Source: Xaviernesmea rhizosphaerae (GTDB lineage Bacteria; Pseudomonadota; Alphaproteobacteria; Rhizobiales; Rhizobiaceae). From it: a DNA stretch of 64,000 nucleotides. Each line of letters begins with the position of its first letter. The stretch's first letter is position 1. Where the stretch lies: NCBI RefSeq assembly GCF_001938945.1, contig NZ_MKIO01000020.1:1-64000 (forward strand), written 5' to 3'. Made by a program: the position numbers and the translations under genes. A model generated the notes under the pieces. The model saw nothing but the letters and a program-made list of their open reading frames with translations. It was not told the DNA's origin and did no database searches. This document shows, piece by piece, positions 56,323 to 64,000 of this stretch.

Positions 56323-57333
56323 ATGGCGGATCCCAGGTTTTTCGAATGCGCAGGCCCGTTTGAGCTCGCGGAGGTCGCCGCGCGTGCCGGCGGAACGCTG
56401 GTGGGTGAGGCGGACCGGCTGATCGATGACGTGGCGCCCTTGCAGACCGCCGGTCCGCGCGAGGTGAGCTTTCTCGACAATAGCCGCTATTTGCCGCAGC
56501 TCGGCCAGTCGCAGGCCGGCGCCATTATTGTCCATCTCGCCCATGCCGATAGCGTGCCGCCGGGCACGGCGGCGATCGTCGCCAAGGATCCCTATATCGC
56601 CTGGGCTCAGGTCTGCGCGCTGTTTCATCCCCAGCCCGGCGCCCGCGCCTCCATTCACCCCACCGCCGTGATCGATCCGGAGGCTGAGGTCGATCCCAGT
56701 TGCGAGATCGGCGCCCATGTGGTGGTGGAGCGCCGGGCGCGCCTTGCCGCCGGCTGCGTCCTCGGCGCGGGCAGTGTCATCGGCCAGGCGGTGGAGATCG
56801 GCGAGAACAGCCGGATCGGCGCCAATTGCGTCGTCAGCCATGCCGTGCTCGGCGCGCGCGTGCGCTTGTTTCCCGGCGTGAAGATCGGCCAGGACGGCTT
56901 CGGCTTCGCGCCGGCCGCCGCCGGCTATGTCAGCGTGCCGCAGCTTGGCCGCGTCATTCTCGGCGATGATGTCCATGTCGGCGCCAACACGACGATCGAC
57001 CGGGGCTCCGCCCGCGACACGGTGATCGGCACGGGCACGCGCATCGATAATCTGGTGCAGATCGGCCATAATGTCGTGCTCGGCCGCCAATGCATCGTCG
57101 TGGCCCAGGTCGGCATCGCCGGCTCCACCACGGTGGGCGACTATACCCGCATCGGCGGCCAGGCGGCGCTTGCCGGCCATATCGAGGTGGGCCGCGGCGT
57201 GCAGATCGGCGCGCAGGCCGGCGTTATTTCCGATGTCGAGCCCGGCGCCGTGCTGCTCGGCAGCCCGGCCCAGCCCAAGCGCGACTTCTTCCGCCAGATC
57301 GCCTTCCTCAAGCGGATGGCGCCGCGGCGGTAG
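56323..57333 (+). CDS. lpxD: LpxD-like UDP-3-O-acylglucosamine N-acyltransferase, stand-alone
   Basis: A 336-residue left-handed beta-helix acyltransferase. It has the N-terminal uridine-binding domain (FELAEVAARAGGTLVGEADR; SFLDNSRYLPQLGQSQAGAI), hexapeptide coils, the DGFGFAP loop and the catalytic His in LVQIGHNVVLG. LpxD adds the second acyl chain in lipid A synthesis at the cytoplasmic face. In rhizobia lpxD usually sits in the bamA-lpxD-fabZ-lpxA cluster; here it has no such neighbours, so this may be a second copy or a paralogue for another acylated sugar. ATG at 56323 chosen over an in-frame GTG at 56317. Confidence 0.88.
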   Translation: MADPRFFECAGPFELAEVAARAGGTLVGEADRLIDDVAPLQTAGPREVSFLDNSRYLPQLGQSQAGAIIVHLAHADSVPPGTAAIVAKDPYIAWAQVCALFHPQPGARASIHPTAVIDPEAEVDPSCEIGAHVVVERRARLAAGCVLGAGSVIGQAVEIGENSRIGANCVVSHAVLGARVRLFPGVKIGQDGFGFAPAAAGYVSVPQLGRVILGDDVHVGANTTIDRGSARDTVIGTGTRIDNLVQIGHNVVLGRQCIVVAQVGIAGSTTVGDYTRIGGQAALAGHIEVGRGVQIGAQAGVISDVEPGAVLLGSPAQPKRDFFRQIAFLKRMAPRR

Positions 57334-57553
57334 GGAGGGCCGCGGCTGCGGGAGCTTTGCGCGTCGTCGGAACAAGAAGGTTTTCTTGAGGGCGGCTATG
57401 GCATCAGCAGGGAATGCTTCAAGAGCGAAAGCCGCGGCGTTTTTCAGCGCTCGGGAGGCGTTTCCTGATGGGCGCCGCGTGGTTGTCACTCGATCAATAC
57501 ATCCAAATCGCATTGAAAAGCTTGATCTGCAATCATGTGCCGCATCGCTAAAA

Positions 57554-57576
57554 CGCGCTCTGCGCGCATTTTTTTG
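57554..57576 (+). terminator. Probable intrinsic terminator
   Basis: CGCGC-TCT-GCGCG followed by CATTTTTTTGG. A short but GC-only stem with a seven-T run, 220 bp after the lpxD stop. The gap 57334-57680 has no other feature. Confidence 0.6.
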
Positions 57577-57680
57577 GTTAACCTCAGCTTTACCGCGCAG
57601 TCTGCCACGTGTTAAAGAGGATGCTGAATTGCAGGATCGCGTTATCGACTCCAGAGAGTCAAGTAAAACCGGGGGCAAGC

Positions 57681-60092
57681 ATGGCAGGACAGAAATATGT
57701 ATTTTCTGCAGAAGATCTTGCCTACGGGCGAGAGCTGTGGATAACGGATGGCACCTCTACCGGCACAGTTAAGCTTTTCGATATAAATCCGGGCGGGTAT
57801 GACTCGGATCCATATGAATTTACCAGATTGAATAGCAAGAATGTTATTTTTTCAGCCTATAATAAACTCGTCGGAGACCGGCAGCTTTATATAACTGACG
57901 GCACCGAGTCAGGAACGCATGTTATTTCTGGGGCAAGTTCATATTATCGGCCATCTCATATTTTCGCAATTGATAATGGCAAAGCGTTATTTGTTGCAAG
58001 CGATGCCAACGGATACGAGCTGTGGATCACAGATGGTTCATCAGAGGGGACGAAGCTTTTAAAAGATATTAATCCGGGATACAGGGGGTCTGGTGCGTGG
58101 GATTTCACATCCATCGGAAATGGAAAATATATATTCAGCGCATATACCGATTCCGCTGGTCAAGAACTTTGGGTAACAGATGGCACATCGGCGGGGACGC
58201 AAATCGTAAAAGACATACGGGTGGGATCCTATGACTCCGATCCTCAGGATATAACATCTCTCGGAAACGGTAGGGTAATATTCTCAGCCTATAATTCGAC
58301 TTACGGACAGGAAATGTGGGTGTCTGACGGCACGACCGATGGAACTTTTGTCATCGATATAGCCGGCGGATCTTCTTATTCAGACGCTGGCGGATTCAGA
58401 GCTATCGGCAATGGAAAGGCCATATTTCAAGCTAATGACGGCTCTGGCAATGGAAATGAGCTCTGGATAACCGATGGGACAGCATCAGGGACCATGATGC
58501 TGAAAAACCTGAATCCTAGTGGCTCTTCCTATCCTTACTATTTTTCTCCTCTCGGGAATGGCAAGTTTCTCTTTTCCGCTTATGATAGTGCCAATGGACG
58601 TGAGCTGTGGATCACCGACGGTACGTCCACAGGGACGGCGTTCGTCAAGGATCTATATCTAGGAAGCGGTGGCTCAGATCCTAAAAATTTCACCGCGCTT
58701 GGCAATGGCAAGGCCGTGTTTACTGCCACCGACAGCGCCGGTAAGACGAAGCTCTGGGTTACCGATGGTACATATTCAGGGACTTTCTCTCTCGATGGGG
58801 TCAATCCTGCTATATCCATCGATCATCTGACTGCGATAAGCGGGAACAAGGCTTTCTTTGCGGCAACGTCCACGTCCGGCACGGCTGGGCAGGAATTGTG
58901 GATTACCGACGGCACGGCCGCGGGAACCTATCAGGTTGCCGATATCTTTCCATTCACGAGGTCGCAAACGGGCTCAGATCCCTCCGGCTTCACGGCGATC
59001 GGCTCTCCCGCCGGCGGCCCGGGCGACGACCAGCTCACCGGCGGCGTCGGCCTCGACCTGATTGCCGGCGGCACCGGCCACGACACCGTCAACTACGCCC
59101 TTGACCGCTCGCAATATGTCGTCACCCAGACCGGGGCGCTCACCACCGTGCGGGCGCTCACCGGCTCCGAAGGCACCGATTATCTCACCGGCGTCGAGAC
59201 CCTGCACTTCGCCAACCGCGAGATAAGCACGCTGGGCCTCTCCGGCGATTTCAACGGCGACGGCCGGGCCGACATCCTGCTGCAGAGCCAGACCAATCTC
59301 GCCACCTGGACGATGAATGGCGCCAGCCTTGCCGGCGGCGGGCTCCTGCCGGGGCTTTCGGATGGCTGGTCGGCGATCGCCGCCGGCGATGCCAACCGCG
59401 ATGCCCGTTCCGATCTCCTCCTGCAGAAGGACCAGCAGCTGGCGCTGTGGCAGATGAACGGCACCCAGGTAACCGGCGGCGGGGTGATCGGCACGCTGGG
59501 CGATGGCTGGGTGGTGGCGGCGATGAGCGACCTCAGCGGCGATGGCCGGGCCGATATCCTGCTGCAGAATGACCGCCAGCTGGCGCTGTGGCAGATGAAC
59601 GGCACGCAAATTGTCGGCGGCGGCCTGCTCTCGTCCATCCTCGGCGATGGCTGGCAGCTGGCGGGCACGGCGGATCTCGACGGCGACGGCCGCAGCGACC
59701 TGGTGCTGCAGAACGGCCAGAGCCTGGCCGTCTGGCTGATGAACGGACCCCAGCTGATCGGCGGCGGCTTTGCCGGCACGCTGGCGGCCGGCTGGTCGAT
59801 CATCGGCACGGGCGACCTCAATGGCGACGGCAAGGCGGATCTGGTGCTGCAGAGCGGCCAGAATCTGGCGGTCTGGCAGATGAACGGGGCGCAGATTGCC
59901 GGCGGCGGGCTGATCGGTGCCATGGGCTCGGGCTGGCATGTCGCGGGCCTTGGCGACGTCAATGGCGACGGCAAGACCGACATCGAGCTGCAGAACGGGC
60001 AGCAGCTGGCGGTCTGGCAGATGAACGGCACCCAGATCGCCGGCGGCGGCCTGGTCAATGCCACCCTCGCCGCCGGCTGGGAGCTGGTGTGA
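57681..60092 (+). CDS. Large repeat protein: ELWxTDGT repeats, RTX-like linker, FG-GAP/VCBS-like repeats
   Basis: An 803-residue protein of three parts. Residues 1-435 hold nine repeats of about 47 residues centred on ELWITDGTxxGT with a following GNGKxIFSA strand, probably a beta-propeller. Residues 436-520 are RTX-like (GDDQLTGGVGLDLIAGGTGHD, then YLTGVETLHFANREIS), as in secreted calcium-binding proteins. Residues 520-803 are six repeats starting GDxNGDGxxDxxLQ and ending LAVWQMNGxQIxGGG, FG-GAP/VCBS-like, with Asp-rich calcium-loop motifs. There is no N-terminal signal, which points to type I secretion, though no exporter adjoins it. The first half is much more AT-rich than the second. 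GGGGGC lies before the ATG. Likely extracellular, adhesive or matrix role; unproven. Confidence 0.8.
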   Translation: MAGQKYVFSAEDLAYGRELWITDGTSTGTVKLFDINPGGYDSDPYEFTRLNSKNVIFSAYNKLVGDRQLYITDGTESGTHVISGASSYYRPSHIFAIDNGKALFVASDANGYELWITDGSSEGTKLLKDINPGYRGSGAWDFTSIGNGKYIFSAYTDSAGQELWVTDGTSAGTQIVKDIRVGSYDSDPQDITSLGNGRVIFSAYNSTYGQEMWVSDGTTDGTFVIDIAGGSSYSDAGGFRAIGNGKAIFQANDGSGNGNELWITDGTASGTMMLKNLNPSGSSYPYYFSPLGNGKFLFSAYDSANGRELWITDGTSTGTAFVKDLYLGSGGSDPKNFTALGNGKAVFTATDSAGKTKLWVTDGTYSGTFSLDGVNPAISIDHLTAISGNKAFFAATSTSGTAGQELWITDGTAAGTYQVADIFPFTRSQTGSDPSGFTAIGSPAGGPGDDQLTGGVGLDLIAGGTGHDTVNYALDRSQYVVTQTGALTTVRALTGSEGTDYLTGVETLHFANREISTLGLSGDFNGDGRADILLQSQTNLATWTMNGASLAGGGLLPGLSDGWSAIAAGDANRDARSDLLLQKDQQLALWQMNGTQVTGGGVIGTLGDGWVVAAMSDLSGDGRADILLQNDRQLALWQMNGTQIVGGGLLSSILGDGWQLAGTADLDGDGRSDLVLQNGQSLAVWLMNGPQLIGGGFAGTLAAGWSIIGTGDLNGDGKADLVLQSGQNLAVWQMNGAQIAGGGLIGAMGSGWHVAGLGDVNGDGKTDIELQNGQQLAVWQMNGTQIAGGGLVNATLAAGWELV

Positions 60093-60110
60093 AGGGGGCG
60101 CATGCCTCTG

Positions 60111-60231
60111 ATACGGTTTCCGGCTGATCGCTTCGCGACCCGGAAACAAGACCCAACGAAAATCTCCGGCCGGAAAGCCAGATTGTCGTTGGACGGAATA
60201 GGGTTCCGGTCTGATCAAGCGGAAACCGTAT
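60111..60231. repeat. Inverted repeat with family C-like core
   Basis: ATACGGTTTCCG (60111-60122) and CGGAAACCGTAT (60220-60231) are perfect complements about 100 bp apart. Inside is CTGATCGCTTCGCGA, the opening of family C, and a smaller hairpin TTTCCGG/CCGGAAA. The remaining gap to sbp (60232-60439) shows nothing more. Confidence 0.65.
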
Positions 60232-60439
60232 GACGGCCATGCAGACGTCGCCGCGCGCGGATATGCCCTGACCCGCGCCGCCTGGCGCGGGGTTGGGGCG
60301 GCGCGCGGATGCGCGTCAGCCGGACCGGCTGAAACCGGAATCCTTTTCTTCAAAAATAGCCAGGAAGAAATCGCTTTGCCTCGCCCGGGTTTCCATCGCT
60401 GTCTAGTTTGCCGGTCCTGACTGGTACAAAGAGGCTCCG

Positions 60440-61441
60440 ATGAGACGTCTGCTAATCCTGGGTTCGGTCTTCGCCGCGCTTTCTTCCGCTCCGGCGCTGG
60501 CCGAGACGCCCACCAAAATTCTCAATGCGTCCTATGACATCTCCCGCGAGCTGTTCGTCGCCGTCAACAAGGCCTTCCTGCCGCGCTACAAGGCAGAGAC
60601 AGGCAAGAACCTGGAGATCGACCAGTCGCATGCCGGCTCCTCCAAGCAGGCGCGCTCGATCCTCGAAGGCTTGCAGGCCGATGTCGTGACCTTCAACCAG
60701 AGCACGGATATCGACCAGCTGGTCAAGGGCGGTTTCGTGTCGGCCGACTGGCGCAAGAGCTTCCCCAACGAGGCCTCGCCCTATTACTCCTTCCCGGCCT
60801 TCCTGGTGCGCTCCGGCAATCCCAAGAACATCCGCAACTGGGACGATCTGGTACGCGACGACGTCAAGGTGGTCTTCCCCAATCCGAAGACCTCGGGCAA
60901 TGCCCGCTACACCTATTTGGCCGCGCTCGCCTTTGCCAAGCAGACCTATGGCGATGACGAGGCCAAGGTGACCGGCTTCGTCAAGAAGCTGTTCGACAAT
61001 GTGCCCGTGTTCGACACCGGCGGCCGCGCCGCCACCACCACCTTTGCCGAGCGCAATATCGGCGACGTACTGATCACCTTCGAGGCCGAGACGCGCGGCA
61101 TCGCCAAGGAACTCGGCACCGACAAGTTCACCGTCATCGTGCCCCCGGTCTCGCTGAAGGCCGATTTCCCTGTGGCCGTGGTCGACAAGGTGGTGGACAA
61201 GCGCGGCTCGCGCGAGATCGCCAAGTCCTATCTCTCCTTCCTCTACACGCCGGAGGGGCAGACGATCCTGGCCGAGAACGGCAACCGGGTGAACGATCCC
61301 AAGGTCGTGGAAACCTTCCAGAGCCAGTTTCCCGCCGTCAAGCTGCTGACGGTCGATGAGGTCTTCGGCGGCTGGGACAAGGTGCAGAAGGAACAGTTCG
61401 CCTCCGGCGGCCAGCTGGACAAGCTCTACGGGCAGCGGTAG
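60440..61441 (+). CDS. sbp: Sulfate ABC transporter binding protein
   Basis: A 333-residue periplasmic protein. The signal peptide ends at SSAPALA/ETPTK. Family motifs: LNASYDISRELFVAVNKAFL, the sulfate-binding DQSHAGSSKQARSILEGLQADVVTFNQ region, VVFPNPKTSGNARYTYLAAL and FYTPEGQ-type end (SFLYTPEGQTILAENGNR). It captures sulfate or thiosulfate for the CysTWA importer that follows after 267 bp. AGAGG lies upstream of the ATG. Confidence 0.95.
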   Translation: MRRLLILGSVFAALSSAPALAETPTKILNASYDISRELFVAVNKAFLPRYKAETGKNLEIDQSHAGSSKQARSILEGLQADVVTFNQSTDIDQLVKGGFVSADWRKSFPNEASPYYSFPAFLVRSGNPKNIRNWDDLVRDDVKVVFPNPKTSGNARYTYLAALAFAKQTYGDDEAKVTGFVKKLFDNVPVFDTGGRAATTTFAERNIGDVLITFEAETRGIAKELGTDKFTVIVPPVSLKADFPVAVVDKVVDKRGSREIAKSYLSFLYTPEGQTILAENGNRVNDPKVVETFQSQFPAVKLLTVDEVFGGWDKVQKEQFASGGQLDKLYGQR

Positions 61442-61708
61442 ACGGCCTGCGGTCTTCTGTTTCAACCGAGGCCCTTGCGCGGCAGGCCATGCCGGGCAGG
61501 GGTCTTCTTGCGTTTCCCCGGCTTTCATGGAAGAGCGGCCGTCGCTGTCTTTCAAGCGAGAAGCCAGCCCGCAGGGGCGCCTCCGCGTTTAAGAAGGGGG
61601 CATTGTTTCAGGATGCAGGCGCTGGCGGGCCGGCATCCGTCCTGCCATGCCGCATGGTCCGGCGCCGCTTCCAGGGCGCGGGCCGACCGTCTGTAAAGAG
61701 GAACCAGC

Positions 61709-62530
61709 TTGAGACAACGCGTTCTTCCGGGCCTGCCCCTGTCGCTGGGCCTGACGCTGCTTTATGCCGCGCTGATCATCGCGCTGCCGATCCTCGCGCT
61801 GGTGTTCAAGGCCGCCAGCCTTGGGCCGGCCGCCTATTGGCAGATCGTCTCTTCCGAGCGGGCGCTGGCGAGCTATCGTGTCACCGTCGCGTGCGCGCTG
61901 GCGGCCACCGCCTTCAACCTGGTCTTCGGCCTGGCGCTGGCCTGGGTGCTGGTGCGCTACCGTTTTCCCGGGCGACGCCTGCTGGATGCGGTGGTGGATC
62001 TGCCCTTCGCCCTGCCCACGGCGGTCGCCGGCATCGCGCTGACCACGCTGTTTGCCCCGGGCGGCTGGTTCGGCCATGTGCTCGATCCGCTCGGCATCCG
62101 CGTCGCCTATACGCCGCTTGGCATCATCATCGCGATGGCGTTTACCAGCCTGCCCTTCATCGTGCGCACGGTGCAGCCGGTGCTGGAGGAGCTCGATCCG
62201 GCGCTGGAAGAGGCAGGGCTTTCGCTGGGGGCGAGCGACCGCGAGGTCTTCACCCGCGTGGTGCTGCCGCTTCTCGCGCCTGCTGTTCTGGCCGGCCTGT
62301 CGCTCTCCTTCGCCCGCAGCCTGGGCGAGTTCGGGGCGATCATCTTCATCGCCGGCAACCAGCCGATGTCGACCGAGATCACCGCGCTGCTCGTCTTCAT
62401 CCGGCTGGAGGAATATGAGTATCAGGCCGCCGCCGCCATCGCCTCGGTGCTGCTGATCACCGCCTTCGTCATGCTGGCCGTCACCAATCTGATCCAGCGC
62501 CGCGCGCTGCGCTACCTGCAGAAGGATTGA
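61709..62530 (+). CDS. cysT: Sulfate ABC transporter permease CysT
   Basis: A 273-residue permease with about six membrane helices and the EAA loop LEEAGLSLGASDREVFTRVV. The frame starts at a TTG (61709) with AGAGGA seven bases upstream; no in-frame ATG fits before the first helix (LGLTLLYAALIIALPILALV). FPGRRLLDAVVDLPFALPTAVAGIAL is typical of CysT. Five bases separate its stop from cysW. Confidence 0.94.
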   Translation: MRQRVLPGLPLSLGLTLLYAALIIALPILALVFKAASLGPAAYWQIVSSERALASYRVTVACALAATAFNLVFGLALAWVLVRYRFPGRRLLDAVVDLPFALPTAVAGIALTTLFAPGGWFGHVLDPLGIRVAYTPLGIIIAMAFTSLPFIVRTVQPVLEELDPALEEAGLSLGASDREVFTRVVLPLLAPAVLAGLSLSFARSLGEFGAIIFIAGNQPMSTEITALLVFIRLEEYEYQAAAAIASVLLITAFVMLAVTNLIQRRALRYLQKD

Positions 62531-62535
62531 TCCGG

Positions 62536-63444
62536 ATGGCGTCTTCCACCCGTTCCCGGCGCATGGGGCCCGTGCGCGTGGGCGAAAGCCCTGCTGTGCG
62601 CCGCACGCTGATCGGCCTCGTGCTGGCGCTTTCGGCGCTGGTCATCGTCGCACCCCTGGCGGTGATCGCCGTCGAGGCCTTTTCCAAGGGCTTCGGCGTA
62701 TTCGCCGCCACCATCGCCCATCCCGATACACGAAGCGCGGTGGTGATGACCCTCGTCACGGCGCTGATCGCGGTGCCGGTCAACACGCTCTTCGGCATCG
62801 CCGCCGCCTGGTCCATCACCAAGTTCGACTTTCCGGGACGGGGCCTGCTGCTGATCCTGATCGAGATCCCTTTCTCGGTCTCGCCGATCGTCGCCGGGGT
62901 CGCCTATCTCTTCGTCTATGGCATGCAGGGCCTGTTCGGTGCGTTTCTGCAGGATGCCGATATCAAGATCCTTTTCGCCCTGCCGGGCATCGTGCTCGCC
63001 TCGATGTTCGTCACCGCGCCCTTCGTCGCGCGCGAGCTGATCCCGCTGATGCAGGCGCAGGGGCGCGATCTGGAGGAGGCGGCCGCCTCGCTCGGCGCTT
63101 CCGGCTGGCAGACCTTCTTTTCCGTGACGCTGCCCAACATCAAATGGGCGCTGCTCTATGGCGTCATCCTGTGCAATGCCCGCGTGATGGGCGAGTTCGG
63201 CGCGGTGTCGATCGTCTCCGGCAATATTCGCGGGCAGACCAACACGCTGCCGCTGCATATCGAGCTGCTCTATCATGATTACCAGACGGCCGGCGCCTTC
63301 TCCGCCGCGCTGATCCTCACCGTGATCGCCGTCTTCACCATCATCGCCAAGGCCCTGCTGGAGCGGCGCGGCGCCGGCCGCGTGCGCGCGGCCACGCTCG
63401 CCCCCACAGCTGGCCCCGCCGAGGCGGCAAAGGAAACGCCATGA
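62536..63444 (+). CDS. cysW: Sulfate ABC transporter permease CysW
   Basis: A 302-residue permease partner. Features: [43 protein letters not shown] (EAA loop) and [20 protein letters not shown], a hallmark of CysW. ATG at 62536 is preferred; an in-frame TTG at 62527 overlaps the cysT stop. Overlaps cysA by 4 bp. Confidence 0.94.
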   Translation: MASSTRSRRMGPVRVGESPAVRRTLIGLVLALSALVIVAPLAVIAVEAFSKGFGVFAATIAHPDTRSAVVMTLVTALIAVPVNTLFGIAAAWSITKFDFPGRGLLLILIEIPFSVSPIVAGVAYLFVYGMQGLFGAFLQDADIKILFALPGIVLASMFVTAPFVARELIPLMQAQGRDLEEAAASLGASGWQTFFSVTLPNIKWALLYGVILCNARVMGEFGAVSIVSGNIRGQTNTLPLHIELLYHDYQTAGAFSAALILTVIAVFTIIAKALLERRGAGRVRAATLAPTAGPAEAAKETP

Positions 63445-64000
63445 AGATAAACCTCGACCACGTCGTCAAGACCTTCAACACCTTCCGCGCCGTCCACGAT
63501 GTCTCGCTGAGCGTGGAGAGCGGCGAGCTGGTGGCGCTGCTCGGCCCCTCCGGCTCCGGCAAGACCACGCTTCTGCGCATGGTTGCGGGGCTGGAGTTTC
63601 CGGATGCCGGGCAGATCCGCTTCGGCGAGCAGGATGCCACGCAGATCCCGGTGCGCGAGCGCGGCGTCGGCTTCGTTTTCCAGCATTATGCGCTGTTTCC
63701 GCATCTGAGCGTCGCCGACAACATCGCCTTCGGCATGCGCACCGCCCGTGCGGCCAGGCGCAGCAAGGCCGAGATCGATGCGCGCGTCGAGGAGCTTCTG
63801 CGGCTGGTGCAGCTCTCGAGCCTTGGCAACCGCTTCCCCGCGCAGATCTCCGGCGGCCAGCGCCAGCGCGTGGCGCTCGCCCGCGCGCTGGCGGTTGATC
63901 CGAAGGTCCTGCTGCTCGACGAGCCCTTCGGCGCGCTCGATGCCAATGTCCGGCGCGACCTGCGCCGCTGGCTGCGCGAGATCCATGCCGAGCTCGGCAT
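63441..64000 (+). CDS. cysA: Sulfate ABC transporter ATPase CysA (partial, cut by window end)
   Basis: The first 186 residues of CysA. It starts [20 protein letters not shown]; Walker A is [10 protein letters not shown]-loop [20 protein letters not shown], signature [15 protein letters not shown], Walker [21 protein letters not shown], all intact. The frame is open to the last base. The ATG overlaps the cysW stop (ATGA). Completes a sbp-cysTWA sulfate/thiosulfate importer. Confidence 0.95.
   Translation, partial: MKINLDHVVKTFNTFRAVHDVSLSVESGELVALLGPSGSGKTTLLRMVAGLEFPDAGQIRFGEQDATQIPVRERGVGFVFQHYALFPHLSVADNIAFGMRTARAARRSKAEIDARVEELLRLVQLSSLGNRFPAQISGGQRQRVALARALAVDPKVLLLDEPFGALDANVRRDLRRWLREIHAELG

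Overview
The window is a 64 kb stretch of GC-rich DNA (visibly well above 60% GC except for one island) from an alphaproteobacterium of the Rhizobiales, most likely Rhizobiaceae. That placement is inferred from a complete thu-type trehalose/sucrose utilisation locus, a minCDE operon preceded by a perfect CtrA-type box, two copies of an NfeR1/alpha-r14-like sRNA with anti-Shine-Dalgarno loops, a DUF1127 gene, and many rhizobial-style intergenic mosaic palindromes. No tRNA, rRNA, integrase or transposase was recognised, so the replicon (chromosome or chromid) cannot be decided.

Layout. 0-3 kb: a sulfotransferase and a CysN-CysC-like fusion whose GTPase half has lost its nucleotide-binding motifs. 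3-7.3 kb: an XRE-cupin regulator with a GNAT acetyltransferase, a cold-shock protein and two small charged proteins, separated by mosaic repeats. 7.3-15.2 kb: the thu locus (thuEFGKAB on the minus strand, divergent LacI-type thuR). 15.4-16.9 kb: a Tat-exported SDR oxidoreductase and the first anti-SD sRNA. 16.9-24.6 kb: a second sugar ABC transporter with a GH51 arabinofuranosidase and an ArsR-type regulator. 25-26.4 kb: an orphan type I-C-like CRISPR array (22 repeats, 21 spacers) with no cas genes in view. 26.5-29.4 kb: an ArsB/SLC13-like permease and a histidine kinase. 29.4-32.1 kb: a sharply AT-rich island holding an AAA ATPase plus DUF4435 pair that looks like a PARIS (AriA/AriB) anti-phage system. 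32.2-36.4 kb: glcDEF. 36.4-43.6 kb: DUF1003 protein, nucleoside deaminase, RND efflux pump with adaptor, class II aldolase-like protein. 44.2-47.4 kb: alpha-glucosidase and a LacI regulator. 47.7-49.6 kb: minCDE. 49.8-57.3 kb: MBL hydrolase, copCD, a membrane diguanylate cyclase, DUF1127, the second anti-SD sRNA and a solitary lpxD. 57.7-60.1 kb: a large repeat protein of two differently composed halves. 60.4-64 kb: a sulfate ABC transporter (sbp, cysT, cysW, start of cysA, cut by the window edge).

The genes form three themes. Sugar scavenging: two ABC importers with dedicated regulators, a GH51 and a GH13 enzyme, each with palindromic operator candidates. Sulfur: sulfate import at one end and a PAPS-forming kinase plus sulfotransferase at the other. 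Defence: the CRISPR array and the PARIS-like island lie about 3 kb apart. The most interesting items are the PARIS-like island, the duplicated four-hairpin sRNA with its conserved promoter block, the sibling CRISPR spacers, and the degenerate CysN domain fused to an intact APS kinase.
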